In this document: positions 43,576 to 53,461 of the stretch, in pieces
Layout of the letters: the number at the start of each line of letters is the position of its first letter
How positions within the stretch are numbered: position 1 is the first letter of the stretch
Assembly: GCF_014397245.1 (NCBI RefSeq)
Contig: NZ_JACLHY010000001.1
Span: 434,001 to 498,000, forward strand
Reading direction: 5' to 3'
Length of the DNA: 64,000 nucleotides
Source of the DNA: Arenibacter arenosicollis
Lineage (GTDB): Bacteria; Bacteroidota; Bacteroidia; Flavobacteriales; Flavobacteriaceae
Made by a program: the position numbers and the translations under genes
Notes under the pieces: generated by a model
The model's database searches: none
What the model was told of the DNA's origin: nothing
What the model saw: only the letters and a program-made list of their open reading frames with translations

Positions 43576-46326
43576 CTATACCTCCTTTTCTGTAAATGGT
43601 ACAAGAGGATTACCAATTTCAGAAATTAAAATTCTAATAGATTCCATAAAATGGGCAATAGTTTCTTGGGTAATGGAATTATCCTTGTTTCTACTGCCCT
43701 TCTTTTCTTTTACTGCAAATTTTAGCAGACCCGAACTTAAATTTTTAAATGAAATTATTCCTGCTTCTATTTTACCAATGGCTTGATCGTTGTTGTACAT
43801 AATGGCATAGCATAACAATTGAAAGGCTTTGCTGTAGTTGTAGTCCTGTATGGCATCCTCCCATTCCACAATTTCGACCTGGGGACTTGTCACATTACCT
43901 GTTTTATAGTCGATTATTCTTATAAGTCCGTCTTTTTCATCTATCCGGTCCAATTTTCCTTTTAGGACCACAGGAAAATCAAGTCCGGGAACAGCTATAT
44001 TCATTCGAAGTTTTTCTTCTACCCCTAATATTTTAATTCGATGTTGTTTAACTTCTGCCAATTCCATCTTTAGGAAATTTTCTATGTACCTCACCACCAC
44101 ATTAAAGGCAATCAGGTTTTTTCCTCTGGAAATATCCCCTTCTGCAAAGCTCTTCGCAAAATGACCTATTACAGTAGTCTTTATCTTCTTTTTCATTTCT
44201 TGAAGCATGGACACTTCCAGATAGGTATTCAAATAAGGTTTGTAAAGGTCCTCCAGGGTATCGTGTACAATAGTTCCAAAAGTATTGTTGGCAACGGTTT
44301 CTTCCACTTCCATAACGTCGTCTATTCCCAACAGATTTCTTTTATAAAAATCTATGGGATTTCTGATATAATTACTCAAAGAGGTGGGTGAAAAACCTTT
44401 GGAAGCATGCTCCTTGATCAAATCCATAAGGTCCGCATCCTTTGTAATGGTCTGTAAAACCTTAACTGTTGGATTTATTTCTGGCGCGGCAATAATTTCG
44501 GTAATATCCACCAATTTATTTTCATCGGTAAGGAGTTGGGTCAGAAACCTACTTCTCTCTCCTCCTTCCAAAACATCTGCCTCGGTATTGTACACCAAAT
44601 AGATGTTTTTTGCCCGTTGTAATAAGCGATAAAAATGATACGTATACACTGCATCCTTTTCCTTATAAGTAGGAAGTTTGTAATACTTTTTTAGATCGAA
44701 GGGGATAAAGGAATTATTAGACTTGCCGGAAGGAAGTATACCTTCGTTCACCGAAGTTAGAATAACGGTTTCAAAATCCAACACCCTACTTTCCAACATT
44801 CCCATTATTTGCAGTCCTTCCAAAGGTTCTCCTTGAAAATCCAGGGTTTCGTGCCTTACAATTTCCAAATAAAGGCTTTCCAATGATTGTAGGTCGTTAG
44901 CAAAAGAATATTGCTCCACCATGTCCTGAAGTTGATTGAATAAGGTGTAAAACCTATACAAATACTCCAAACCAAGGGACTCTTTGGATAGTACAAATTT
45001 CTCCCTAAGTATTTGGATAATTTGATGACATTTATGTATAAAATTGGTTCCCGAAACCTTCTCCTGAAAAAACAGTAGACTAAGCAAGTGGTCATTTCCT
45101 TCTATTGCGGAACGTAAATTATCTGAGCTTATAAATGCCCAATTTTTCAATCTAATGGCCTCACTTATAATGCCCGCAATATTTTGCTCCTTTTCGGTAC
45201 ATAGAATTTGTATGTAAGGATGTGACAAAAAATCCAACAGCTGTTGAAAATACCACCCTTGGGAATCCTTTTTTAAGTGTAGTGAAAGATATTGGGAGAA
45301 CAAACTGGCCAAGGGAGTACTTTTTAACGGATATCCCATAGTAATATTTACGGTATCCAGCTCCGAGGGTATAGCGTTCAAAAGCGGATTCAACAGGGTT
45401 TCATCACCCAAAACTATAGCCGTGTTCTTGAGAATGTTGTTGTCCTCTTCTTTAAGTTTCAACAAAAGACCCCCTACATACTTTGTTTGGGAAACGTTTT
45501 TGGGTACACCTATTATTTTAATATTCTTTTGGGCCGTATAATTGCTTTCAATTCCCTTTAGTGCTTTCCCTTTAAGATAGGGCCAAGTATTTTGATGCTG
45601 TCTAATAAAATAACTGGCATCGTGTATAGCGTCTTCCACAAAATAAGTATCGCTATCCCAAAAAATATCCCCTTTGGTTTTAGTCAATATTTCCTGAATA
45701 ATATGGGACTCCGCCGTATTTAAGGCATTAAAGCCAAGGAATATATGTGTCTTGTTTTCATTATTGGCCAAATAATCTTTTAATTGTTCACAGGCCGTGC
45801 GATAAATTAGACCCTGATGCCCCAATTTTTTGGCTTTCAGCAAATCATTAAAAGCCTTATATAGCGGTTCAAGATTATTCCAGAATTTAATATAATTCGT
45901 AATTATTTCGGATTTTTCCTTCCGTAACGACCAATGGTTTATTTCCTGGATATTGGCCAAATAGGAAAAAATATCTTTGGCATCTATTAAATATCTATCG
46001 ATCTCATTAAAATCCTGTAATAAGGTCTGCCCCCATTTAGAAAAAGTGGAGAAATTATCTTTTTCGCCATATTCCATTGCCGAATAAGCCTTGTAAAGTG
46101 TAAAAAGTTGCTCCATATTTGAAGCGGCCTCCAGTTTGGAAATATGTTCCACAAAGCCTTCTATACTGTATATTTTAGGAGAAAATATAGTTTTATTGGC
46201 TGTATTGGCCAAGGTTGTCCGTAAAATAGTCCCTGCCCGTTTGCTAGGCAATATTAAGATTATGTTGTCGAAGGAATCATAGGTCTTTAATAAATCATCA
46301 ACTACCTGTTGGAGAAAACTTTTCAT
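43576..46326 (-). CDS. PD-(D/E)XK nuclease, AddB-like
   Basis: 916 residues. N-terminal inactive helicase-like half (IILILPSKRAGTILR resembles a degenerate Walker A) and a C-terminal PD-(D/E)XK nuclease with GKLDRIDEKDGLIRIIDYKTGN near residue 785 (in parts). This is the Bacteroidota partner of an AddA-like helicase-nuclease, here encoded 2.1 kb upstream on the same strand but separated by the ompA gene. Together they would resect double-strand breaks for RecA. Confidence 0.88.
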   Translation of the reverse strand: MKSFLQQVVDDLLKTYDSFDNIILILPSKRAGTILRTTLANTANKTIFSPKIYSIEGFVEHISKLEAASNMEQLFTLYKAYSAMEYGEKDNFSTFSKWGQTLLQDFNEIDRYLIDAKDIFSYLANIQEINHWSLRKEKSEIITNYIKFWNNLEPLYKAFNDLLKAKKLGHQGLIYRTACEQLKDYLANNENKTHIFLGFNALNTAESHIIQEILTKTKGDIFWDSDTYFVEDAIHDASYFIRQHQNTWPYLKGKALKGIESNYTAQKNIKIIGVPKNVSQTKYVGGLLLKLKEEDNNILKNTAIVLGDETLLNPLLNAIPSELDTVNITMGYPLKSTPLASLFSQYLSLHLKKDSQGWYFQQLLDFLSHPYIQILCTEKEQNIAGIISEAIRLKNWAFISSDNLRSAIEGNDHLLSLLFFQEKVSGTNFIHKCHQIIQILREKFVLSKESLGLEYLYRFYTLFNQLQDMVEQYSFANDLQSLESLYLEIVRHETLDFQGEPLEGLQIMGMLESRVLDFETVILTSVNEGILPSGKSNNSFIPFDLKKYYKLPTYKEKDAVYTYHFYRLLQRAKNIYLVYNTEADVLEGGERSRFLTQLLTDENKLVDITEIIAAPEINPTVKVLQTITKDADLMDLIKEHASKGFSPTSLSNYIRNPIDFYKRNLLGIDDVMEVEETVANNTFGTIVHDTLEDLYKPYLNTYLEVSMLQEMKKKIKTTVIGHFAKSFAEGDISRGKNLIAFNVVVRYIENFLKMELAEVKQHRIKILGVEEKLRMNIAVPGLDFPVVLKGKLDRIDEKDGLIRIIDYKTGNVTSPQVEIVEWEDAIQDYNYSKAFQLLCYAIMYNNDQAIGKIEAGIISFKNLSSGLLKFAVKEKKGSRNKDNSITQETIAHFMESIRILISEIGNPLVPFTEKEV

Positions 46327-46329
46327 CGG

Positions 46330-46476
46330 TTAGATCATCATATTTTTTAAAGTCGGAACCTGCCTGCCAATAGCCATGTGCAAATCGCCGATCAAGTTTT
46401 GGTCCCAATAATCATCTGAAGTTACCTCCACCATACCTACTGGTTGCTTTACTAAAAATTTCTTCAAAACATCCAC
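46330..46476 (-). CDS. Possible small protein upstream of addB-like gene
   Basis: Open frame of 48 codons, start GTG 46476 (or ATG 46434 for 34 codons), stop 3 bp before the AddB-like ATG. Protein-like composition, with the pieces PVGMVEVTSDDYWDQNLIGD and HMAIGRQVPTLKNM. Tight coupling suggests a real small gene, but the start codon is weak and no family was recognised. Confidence 0.35.
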   Translation of the reverse strand: MDVLKKFLVKQPVGMVEVTSDDYWDQNLIGDLHMAIGRQVPTLKNMMI

Positions 46477-46639
46477 TTCAATTTTAATCCCAAGATTCTT
46501 TTAAGAATTTTAAATTTCTGTAAATATGGGGTAATTTAATTATAAAAAATAGAACGAAGGCATGCACTTCGTTCTAACATGAAAAATATAATAATTTCTG
46601 GTTAGGGAATATATTTTTGGTAATTTATCCTTGTTTATT

Positions 46640-46680
46640 TACAAACAAAAACAAAAAAAGCCCCGCTAAATAGCGGGGCT
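46640..46680 (-). terminator. Terminator of ompA
   Basis: AGCCCCGC/GCGGGGCT stem (46659-46680) with a 6-nt loop; on the minus strand followed by a long U-rich tract. Just after the ompA stop at 46711, so ompA and the AddB-like gene are separate transcripts. Confidence 0.9.
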
Positions 46681-46710
46681 CTTCTTTATAGTTTTAAAAC
46701 TACTTGGAAA

Positions 46711-48051
46711 TTACTTTACCAAGTTAATTTCAACTCTTCTGTTTTGCTTTCTACCAGCATTAGTATTGTTAGTAGCTATTGGCTTATCCTCACCGTAACC
46801 TACGGCAGATAATCTAAACTCTTCAATACCTTTATCTACTAAGAACGTTTTAACTGAAAGCGCTCTTGACTCAGATAATTTTTGGTTCAAAGAATTACTA
46901 CCTACACTGTCAGTATGACCTTCTACAGTAAATTTAGCAGTAGGATACTCCTTAAGGATGGTAATAATATCAACCATTACAGAAGTAGATTCTGCTTTGA
47001 TAGAAGATTTACCAGTATCGAACAAGATTGTTCTAGCGTATTCGTTCAATTGCTTCTGAACTTCTTCAGTAACTTCAGGACAACCTTGGTTAGCTACAGT
47101 TCCGGCAACATCTGGACATTTATCATCTTTATCCAATACACCGTCACCATCTTTATCTTGGTAAGGACATCCTTTGTTAGCAGCAGGACCAGCTTCGTTA
47201 GGACAAGCATCATCTTTATCGGCAACACCGTCACCATCAGCATCTGGACAACCAGCTAAAGCAGCAAGACCAGCTTCGTTAGGACAAGCATCATCTTTAT
47301 CAGCAACACCGTCACCGTCAGCATCTGGACATCCGTTCATTTCTTTAGAACCTGCCTCATTAGGACAAGCATCTTTGCTATCCTCGATACCATCACCGTC
47401 TGCATCTGGACATCCGTTGAAAATCTCTAAACCAGCAACTTCTGGACAAGCATCATCTTTGTCGTAGATTCCGTCACCATCTGTATCAGTACCACCAAAT
47501 TTGATAGCAATACCGGCCATATGTTGGAAATGCTTAGCTAAATAATCTTCAAAAGCATGCTTGTAAGACGTCTGTAAGGTTAAACCAATGTTTTCAGTAA
47601 ACCAAAGGTTAAGTCCAACACCACCATTTACGGTACCAGCACCAACTTCGTCTATCCAAGTATAACCACCACCAATTTCAATAAATGGATCGATTACTGT
47701 ACTTTTTAAGAAATTATATTTTATTGTACCATCAAGACCGTAGTGAGACAAATCGTCTACACTAACATCTCCCAATTTGTCAATACGGTTCAAAGAACCT
47801 CTTGCTCCAATTGAGAAGCCACTACCTACATACTTAGATACTCCTACATAAGAAATGGATGGAAGGATGTTCCAATGGTCTGTTGCATTAAAGAATTCAT
47901 TCCCAAAAGTGCTCATGTCTCCGGTAGGGTAAACGTCAATTGCGTTAGCTCCGAAACTTACTTGCCATGGGTTATTCTCGTCTTGCGCTTGTACGTTGTT
48001 AAAACCTACAATAAGTAAGGCAACAACCAATAATTTGCTAAGATGTTTCAT
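46711..48051 (-). CDS. OmpA family outer membrane protein with TSP3 repeats
   Basis: About 446 residues from the ATG at 48051 (a TTG at 48057 also opens the frame). Signal peptide ending NVQAQ; N-terminal eight-stranded beta-barrel (about 25-190); four or five calcium-binding thrombospondin type-3 repeats of the form DxDGDGVxDKDDACP (about 190-325); C-terminal OmpA peptidoglycan-binding domain with [20 protein letters not shown] and [10 protein letters not shown]. Typically one of the most abundant outer membrane proteins in flavobacteria; has a near-ideal promoter and a strong terminator. Confidence 0.95.
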   Translation of the reverse strand: MKHLSKLLVVALLIVGFNNVQAQDENNPWQVSFGANAIDVYPTGDMSTFGNEFFNATDHWNILPSISYVGVSKYVGSGFSIGARGSLNRIDKLGDVSVDDLSHYGLDGTIKYNFLKSTVIDPFIEIGGGYTWIDEVGAGTVNGGVGLNLWFTENIGLTLQTSYKHAFEDYLAKHFQHMAGIAIKFGGTDTDGDGIYDKDDACPEVAGLEIFNGCPDADGDGIEDSKDACPNEAGSKEMNGCPDADGDGVADKDDACPNEAGLAALAGCPDADGDGVADKDDACPNEAGPAANKGCPYQDKDGDGVLDKDDKCPDVAGTVANQGCPEVTEEVQKQLNEYARTILFDTGKSSIKAESTSVMVDIITILKEYPTAKFTVEGHTDSVGSNSLNQKLSESRALSVKTFLVDKGIEEFRLSAVGYGEDKPIATNNTNAGRKQNRRVEINLVK

Positions 48052-48085
48052 GTTCAATTTTTTAAGTTTAAGTGTTTATTAGCTG

Positions 48086-48115
48086 CAAATGTAAGTTGTT
48101 AAAAATTATTAACAA
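48086..48115 (-). promoter_or_regulatory. ompA promoter
   Basis: On the minus strand TTG, exactly 19 nt, then TACATTTG (-7 box 48086-48093). A textbook Bacteroidota promoter; transcription starts near 48082, about 30 nt before the ATG. Confidence 0.8.
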
Positions 48116-48461
48116 AATCATTTTCTTAATTTTTTTAACGTATTTCACACGAAAAAAGACGCATTTAATCGATATTTAATGCTGTGCCTACCTTGGTAAA
48201 ACGGTTAATTCACCAATCACGTGTTCAATAACTATGGTTTAAGGCCAGTTGTAGGTTTTCCATTAAGTTCCATAGAATGGAATAATACACTCGACTAAAT
48301 AGCTTTTTCGGGCAGTATTTTGGTCTATTTCTACCTTATTTAGGCTTCATATAACATGATTCTGGACTAAAAACGGGGGTATAACAATCAATTAAATCGC
48401 CGCCAGCCCATTTCTAAGTCTATATTTTATCTACTTTACCAGATAAAAGCTTTAATACCAA
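48116..48461. other. Intergenic gap between ompA promoter and addA-like stop
   Basis: About 345 bp, AT-rich, with no open frame that looks coding, no tRNA and no strong terminator hairpin that I could find. Probably upstream control sequence of ompA. Confidence 0.45.
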
Positions 48462-51400
48462 CTAGATAAATTCCAGCGTAATTTCCTCATTGATATATAT
48501 AAGGATTTTGTTTTCAATTTCATATCCCATTGCTTCCAAGGCGTCGGCATAGGAATAGATTTGTTCGTGGTAGGCGGGATTCTTTTTACCCGTCTTATAA
48601 TCTATTATTGACGCCCTGTTATCCTTTATTACTATCCTATCTGGGCGAAGTATCTTCCCGTTTTGGGTAAGGATATCCTGTTCGTTCTTAATAAGGTTCC
48701 CTTTATCATAGTAGCTATTCAGTTTTGGATGTTCCACAATGGCCTTTATCCTTTGACCCATCCCCATGCTATCCTCTTGGGAAAGATCACCATTTCTTAT
48801 TAGACCATCTATAGCACGGTCTATATCCTCATTGGTCTCTATTAGCCCCATTATAAAATGCAATAAATTTCCTTTACTAATGGCAGTTCCCCTTTCGGTA
48901 TCCCATAGAGCGCCCGACTTGGTTAAGATCCTAAACTCTGGTCGCTCCTTAAAACTGTATAAATGGGATATCTTTTCCTGATGTTCCCCCTTGGACGGTT
49001 CATCCTGAATTTCAAGATTTCCGAATTGATAGCAAGTCTTGGCCTCCTCCCAAAAACCCTTTTCCTTTAAATAGTGTATGAATAATCCTGAGTATAAATT
49101 TGGTTTGTGCTCGCCTTTTGGTGTTAGGTCTTTTTTAGAGATCACATAAAGGCCTTTAATCGCCCTTGTCAAGGCGACATATAATAAATTAAAGGCATCC
49201 AATTCCAATTTATGCTGTTCCTCATTATAAAGTGCTTCCGCTTCTGCACCATAGCTAATCACCTCCTGCTTTTTATTGATAAGAATCTCTTCAAAACCAT
49301 TAAAGGCAATAGGATTAACAGGCAGCCATAATTTGGCATCCCTTTCTTCATATATATTGGTATTGGCAAAAGGAAAGATTACAATTGGAAATTCCAAACC
49401 CTTGGATTTATGTACGGTCATTATCTGAACGGCATCAACATTTTCCGGTGCAGTTATACTTAACCTTTCCTTTTTCTTTTCCCAATGAGCCAAAAAAACT
49501 TGGGTATTGGCACCTTCCTTTTGTTCCACTTCCAAAACAACATCCAAAAAATACGTTATATAGGCGTCAGAAATGTCTGCCAATCCAAATTTTTTAATAG
49601 CATATTCCAAACCGTCATAAACGGAGGACTGTCCCAGCATTTTTACATTAAACCCGTAGTTCTCCTGGAGCAATTGGGCAACCCTATTAATATTGGAGTT
49701 TATAAATTGATGTCTCTTTTCCTGGGCCTCGGAAAGAAAGCTCAGGATTTCATAACACCTTTCCTTCTCGTTGGGCTGAAGACTAAAATGTAATAAATTA
49801 ATCAAGAACCTTACCTTGGGATTACTGTTTAACAGCAGTGTTTCAGACGAAATGATAGGAACTTTATTTTGCATTAGGAAATCTGCCAATAAAATACCGT
49901 GTTTTTTCTTGCGGGTAAGGATACAAATATCCCTAAGGGAATAGTTCTTTTTTAAGGCTTCCTCTAAAGTGTTCAATACCGAATTACAGTACTCCTCGTC
50001 TTCATCACTGGATTCCTCAACATCAATAAAGGAAAGCTGTACCAAACCCCCTTTTTTACTATTATAGTGTTGACTATTTCCCTCCACGAACAATTTATTA
50101 TAAACACTGTTCTCCAAAAAAGGACTGGTAACCGTGAAAAAATCGTTATTGAATTTTATTACTTCCTCATGACTACGGTAATTGGCAGGGAGATTTGATG
50201 TGGTTGGCGGAATTACAAATGGATTATCCTTAAGATTGATCAGATTTAAAAACTGTTCGGCCTTTCCGCCTCTCCAACGGTATATGGCCTGTTTGGCATC
50301 GCCTACCAAAAGCAATGAACCTATTCTTCCTTGGTCGTCCACACTTTCCAATGCGTTACCGATCAAAGGAATTAGGTTGTTCCATTGCATCTCGGAAGTA
50401 TCCTGAAACTCGTCCACAAAATAATGACGGTACTTTTCCCCAATACGTTCATAAATAAAAGGGGCCGGCTGATCTTTAATCTCCTTGGAAATAATACTAT
50501 TGAAGGAAGATATGGGCAAAAGATCCCGCTCCAGTTCCAGGTTCTTAATTTCATGTTGAATAGCACTCAGAACCGTTAAGGGAACAATGTTGTTATAGCC
50601 GTTCTTGAGCAGCGACAAAACAATGGAGTTTTCCCTTATTTCATTAAACAGACTTATAAATCTTGGATGTAGTCCGTCCAGTATATCTTTAATATCCTGG
50701 CGGCAGGCCTTGGCGTATAAGGGGTCTGTTTCAAAATTTTGTTTCCACCCCGAATTGAAATCTATATTTAAATCCCCACCTGCTATTTTTGCCATAAATT
50801 TTGGAAAGTAGCCTGCTTTAAAATTATTGAATTCCAGATTATTATCCTCAATAATAGTTAGGGTTTCCTTCGCCCAGTCTATTATCTTCATTTCATGGGC
50901 CTGAATTTGCAGTACCAATTCCTTTTTTAAATCCACAAAATCCTCTATACTCTTACCTTCCAGTTTCTTTAAATGAGGAGCCTGATTCTCATTGAACAAT
51001 AAAGCACCTATTTTTTGTAGGTCAAAAGCAATATCCCAACTTTTATCACCATCTATTTTTTCCAAGGCAAAATCAATCAACACCTTGGTCAATTGGGCAT
51101 TGGCGCCAGCCTTATTGATAAGCTTGGCAATAGCTTCATCCAACAATAATTTGGTATCCAGGACCACTTCAAAATTTTGGGGAAGTTTTAAATCTTTTGC
51201 AAAAGTTCTAATTAGCCTATGGGTGAATTTATCAATTGTAGAAACATCAAAAAAGGCATAATTATGAAGAATCTCCTTTAGCACCTTCCTGGATCTATTG
51301 CGCAATGTACCTGTATCGACCCCTAATTCCTGTGATATATCGGCGAGCATGGGAGGAATTTCAAGATTATCCGACAGTTTTCCAAAATTAAAAAGACTGC

Positions 51401-51578
51401 CCAAAATCCGTTGTTTCATTTCGTTTACAGCTTTGTTTGTAAACGTAATGGCCAGAATACTGCGATAGTTCTTATTAAAATCTGAGGAAAGGATTATTTT
51501 TAAATACTCTTTTGCTAGAGTGTAGGTCTTGCCAGAGCCAGCAGAGGCGTTATAAATTTTGTAAGGAGCGTCCTGCAC
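48462..51578 (-). CDS. UvrD/REP-type helicase-nuclease, AddA-like
   Basis: 1038 residues. Superfamily 1 helicase: Walker A NASAGSGKTYTLAKEYL near residue 10, GIa ITFTNKAVNEMKQRI, DEFQDT motif II in VDEFQDTSEMQW, motif IV-VI with MTVHKSKGLEFPIV and LLYVALTRAIKGLYV. C-terminal nuclease motif IDYKTGKKNPAYHEQI. With the AddB-like protein it forms the break-resection machine. No frameshift seen over its full length. Confidence 0.92.
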   Translation of the reverse strand: MQDAPYKIYNASAGSGKTYTLAKEYLKIILSSDFNKNYRSILAITFTNKAVNEMKQRILGSLFNFGKLSDNLEIPPMLADISQELGVDTGTLRNRSRKVLKEILHNYAFFDVSTIDKFTHRLIRTFAKDLKLPQNFEVVLDTKLLLDEAIAKLINKAGANAQLTKVLIDFALEKIDGDKSWDIAFDLQKIGALLFNENQAPHLKKLEGKSIEDFVDLKKELVLQIQAHEMKIIDWAKETLTIIEDNNLEFNNFKAGYFPKFMAKIAGGDLNIDFNSGWKQNFETDPLYAKACRQDIKDILDGLHPRFISLFNEIRENSIVLSLLKNGYNNIVPLTVLSAIQHEIKNLELERDLLPISSFNSIISKEIKDQPAPFIYERIGEKYRHYFVDEFQDTSEMQWNNLIPLIGNALESVDDQGRIGSLLLVGDAKQAIYRWRGGKAEQFLNLINLKDNPFVIPPTTSNLPANYRSHEEVIKFNNDFFTVTSPFLENSVYNKLFVEGNSQHYNSKKGGLVQLSFIDVEESSDEDEEYCNSVLNTLEEALKKNYSLRDICILTRKKKHGILLADFLMQNKVPIISSETLLLNSNPKVRFLINLLHFSLQPNEKERCYEILSFLSEAQEKRHQFINSNINRVAQLLQENYGFNVKMLGQSSVYDGLEYAIKKFGLADISDAYITYFLDVVLEVEQKEGANTQVFLAHWEKKKERLSITAPENVDAVQIMTVHKSKGLEFPIVIFPFANTNIYEERDAKLWLPVNPIAFNGFEEILINKKQEVISYGAEAEALYNEEQHKLELDAFNLLYVALTRAIKGLYVISKKDLTPKGEHKPNLYSGLFIHYLKEKGFWEEAKTCYQFGNLEIQDEPSKGEHQEKISHLYSFKERPEFRILTKSGALWDTERGTAISKGNLLHFIMGLIETNEDIDRAIDGLIRNGDLSQEDSMGMGQRIKAIVEHPKLNSYYDKGNLIKNEQDILTQNGKILRPDRIVIKDNRASIIDYKTGKKNPAYHEQIYSYADALEAMGYEIENKILIYINEEITLEFI

Positions 51579-51653
51579 GTTATTTTAGTCGCAAAATAAG
51601 CAATATTAAACAGTTCTTAACAAATTATTAGGTGAATTTATATCATAAAACCG

Positions 51654-51661
51654 TAATTTTG
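51654..51661 (+). promoter_or_regulatory. sodB -7 box
   Basis: TAATTTTG, a perfect TAnnTTTG box, 36 bp before the sod ATG. No TTG at the ideal 19-nt spacing. Confidence 0.5.
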
Positions 51662-51697
51662 GGAAACAACATTTTTTAACATAAAAACTAGAACATT

Positions 51698-52306
51698 ATG
51701 GCTTTTGAATTACCTAAATTACCTTATGCGTACGACGCTTTGGAACCACATATTGATGCCAGGACCATGGAAATACACCATACCAAGCATCACAACGGGT
51801 ATACTACCAATTTAAACAACGCACTTGACGGAACTGATCTGGCAAAAAAATCTATCTTGGATATTTTGGGCAGCTTGGATATGTCCAATGCCGCAGTTAG
51901 AAACAATGGCGGAGGATTCTTTAACCACTCCTTATTTTGGGAAATCATGTCCCCAAATGGTGGCGGACAACCTTCCGGAGATCTTGCAGATGCTATAAAA
52001 TCCGCATTTGGTTCTTTCGAATCTTTTAAGGATGCTTTTGCCAAAGCCGCGGCAACAAGATTTGGCTCTGGATGGGCTTGGTTATGTGTTCATAAAGGAG
52101 GAAAACTGGAAATATGCTCTACTCCAAACCAGGACAATCCACTTATGCCGGGAACCGGCTGCGGAGGGTTTCCAATTTTAGGATTGGATGTCTGGGAACA
52201 TGCCTATTACCTAAATTATCAGAATAGAAGACCAGACTACATCAATGCATTTTTTAATGTAGTTAATTGGGATAAAGTAGCCGCTTCCTATAAGGCTAAT
52301 AAATAG
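51698..52306 (+). CDS. sodB: Superoxide dismutase (Fe/Mn)
   Basis: 202 residues. Metal ligands visible: His in [15 protein letters not shown], His in [10 protein letters not shown], and Asp/His in [19 protein letters not shown] (in parts). Converts superoxide to oxygen and peroxide in the cytosol. Fe or Mn use cannot be fixed from sequence alone. Its 3' side carries an unusual hairpin, a strong terminator and two small-RNA-like repeats. Confidence 0.96.
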   Translation: MAFELPKLPYAYDALEPHIDARTMEIHHTKHHNGYTTNLNNALDGTDLAKKSILDILGSLDMSNAAVRNNGGGFFNHSLFWEIMSPNGGGQPSGDLADAIKSAFGSFESFKDAFAKAAATRFGSGWAWLCVHKGGKLEICSTPNQDNPLMPGTGCGGFPILGLDVWEHAYYLNYQNRRPDYINAFFNVVNWDKVAASYKANK

Positions 52307-52320
52307 AAGATCCCTTGGAA

Positions 52321-52387
52321 GTAACCAAAAATTATCTTGAACTATAGGCAACAATTTTTATGCTGCCTAAGGATAATTTTCGGTTAC
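52321..52387 (+). repeat. Long imperfect hairpin in the sodB 3' UTR
   Basis: Outer stem GTAACC and AAAATTATC pair with GATAATTTT and GGTTAC around one A/C mismatch; an inner stem TAGGCA/TGCCTA pairs inside it. 15 nt after the sodB stop and ahead of the terminator, so transcribed with sodB. Possible RNA-stability or regulatory structure. Confidence 0.6.
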
Positions 52388-52414
52388 ATTCTTAACGCGA
52401 TTCACGCTAAAATT

Positions 52415-52455
52415 AAAAGTCCGCCCATTAAAATTTTAATGGGCGGACTTTTTTT
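52415..52455. terminator. Bidirectional terminator between sodB and small-RNA copy 3
   Basis: Near-perfect palindrome centred at 52433/52434 with 17-bp arms (GTCCGCCCATT and AATGGGCGGAC inside), A run on the left and T run on the right. Ends sodB and can stop transcripts from the facing small-RNA copy. Confidence 0.9.
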
Positions 52456-52469
52456 GATTTCAATACATA

Positions 52470-52541
52470 GAAAAGGGTGGAGAAGCCTCCACCCTTTTCG
52501 TCCCAAATCTTACCATAAACTTAACCTACTTATGCTATGGC
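52470..52541 (-). ncRNA. Small-RNA-like repeat, copy 3
   Basis: Minus strand core from 52540 to 52501 with one change from the other copies (TTTATGG for TTCATGG), then hairpin GGGTGGAG/CTCCACCC and U tract. A TATTTTAG -7-like box lies just upstream (52546-52553), as in copy 1. Downstream partner of copy 4. Confidence 0.62.
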
Positions 52542-52679
52542 GATACTAAAATACTGGTATTGTGAGAAATAACAAAAATATTTATGAAATATTATCTATA
52601 TATTTTTTTTGCTGATAGAGGTCGTTAACAGGAAAAAGTTGTCCGATTAAGGTTAAAATACTGATATTCAGCAATAAAA

Positions 52680-52759
52680 AAGGCGAAGCTTAGCTCCGCC
52701 TTTTTTCCCCAAATCTTACCATGAACTTAACCTACTTATGCTATGGTCCTCCAAAAGTA
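52680..52759 (-). ncRNA. Small-RNA-like repeat, copy 4 (with -7 box)
   Basis: Minus strand; core 52746 to 52707, identical to copy 2 through the GGGGA end. Then hairpin GGCGGAGC/GCTTCGCC and U tract. Preceded by TACTTTTG (-7 box, 52752-52759) and GAGGA, the same as copy 2. Confidence 0.68.
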
Positions 52760-52882
52760 ACTCATAGGCAGTGGCGTAAAAAAGGTTTTAGACAAACTTC
52801 CCAATTATAGGTTGAAATACTTTTGTTACAGGGTTCTGGACGTATTGTTGGGATGTAATTAAAATCAATAGAATATTAGGGG

Positions 52883-53461
52883 TCACAAAATTCGAAGTAT
52901 ATGGGCAACCCTTTCCTGTAATACAGGTACCACCTCCGTTTGAAACCAAGGATTTTTTGTCTGCCAAAACCTATTTCTGGGAGAGGGATGGGGCAGTGGA
53001 AAATATTTAGGCAAAAATTCACGATAGTTCTTCACCGTTTCGGTCAAGGTTCTTTTTGAGCTCTTTCCTAAGTAATAATTCTGGGCATAAGTACCAATGA
53101 GAATAATCAATTCCAAGTGAGGCATATTTTCCAGCAATGCACTGTGCCATAAAGGGGCGCATTCCGGTCTAGGAGGCAAGTCTCCCCCCTTACCCCTACC
53201 TGGGTAGCAAAAGCCCATAGGCATCAGTGCTACTTTACTTTCATCATAAAAAACGGAATCCGAAATATTGAGCCATTTTCTCAACTGCCTACCGCTGGGA
53301 TCATCCCACGGAATTCCGGTTTCGTGGACCTTGGTTCCGGGAGCCTGGCCAATAATGATAATCCTGGCGTTGGGATGTGCGGCTACTATGGGTCTGGGGC
53401 CCAAGGGCAAATGTGACTTACATACTTGGCAACTTCTTATTTCCGATAATAATCGTTCCAT
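52883..53461 (-). CDS. Uracil-DNA glycosylase superfamily protein
   Basis: 192 residues. Motif 1 IIIGQAPGTKVHETGIPW and the leucine-loop-like HPSPRNRFW motif; C at MGFCYPGRGKGGD. Removes uracil or related lesions, or is a diverged member without glycosylase activity. Its ATG overlaps the rsmI stop by one base, so the two are coupled. Confidence 0.85.
   Translation of the reverse strand: MERLLSEIRSCQVCKSHLPLGPRPIVAAHPNARIIIIGQAPGTKVHETGIPWDDPSGRQLRKWLNISDSVFYDESKVALMPMGFCYPGRGKGGDLPPRPECAPLWHSALLENMPHLELIILIGTYAQNYYLGKSSKRTLTETVKNYREFLPKYFPLPHPSPRNRFWQTKNPWFQTEVVPVLQERVAHILRIL

Noticed and set aside
47174-47467. 97-codon plus-strand frame antisense to ompA with regular Ala/Ser/Pro repeats.
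   Set aside because: Its repetitiveness is only the shadow of the calcium-binding repeats in ompA on the other strand.
52337-52549. 70-codon plus-strand frame after sodB.
   Set aside because: Runs through the sodB terminator and a small-RNA copy on the other strand; not a gene.
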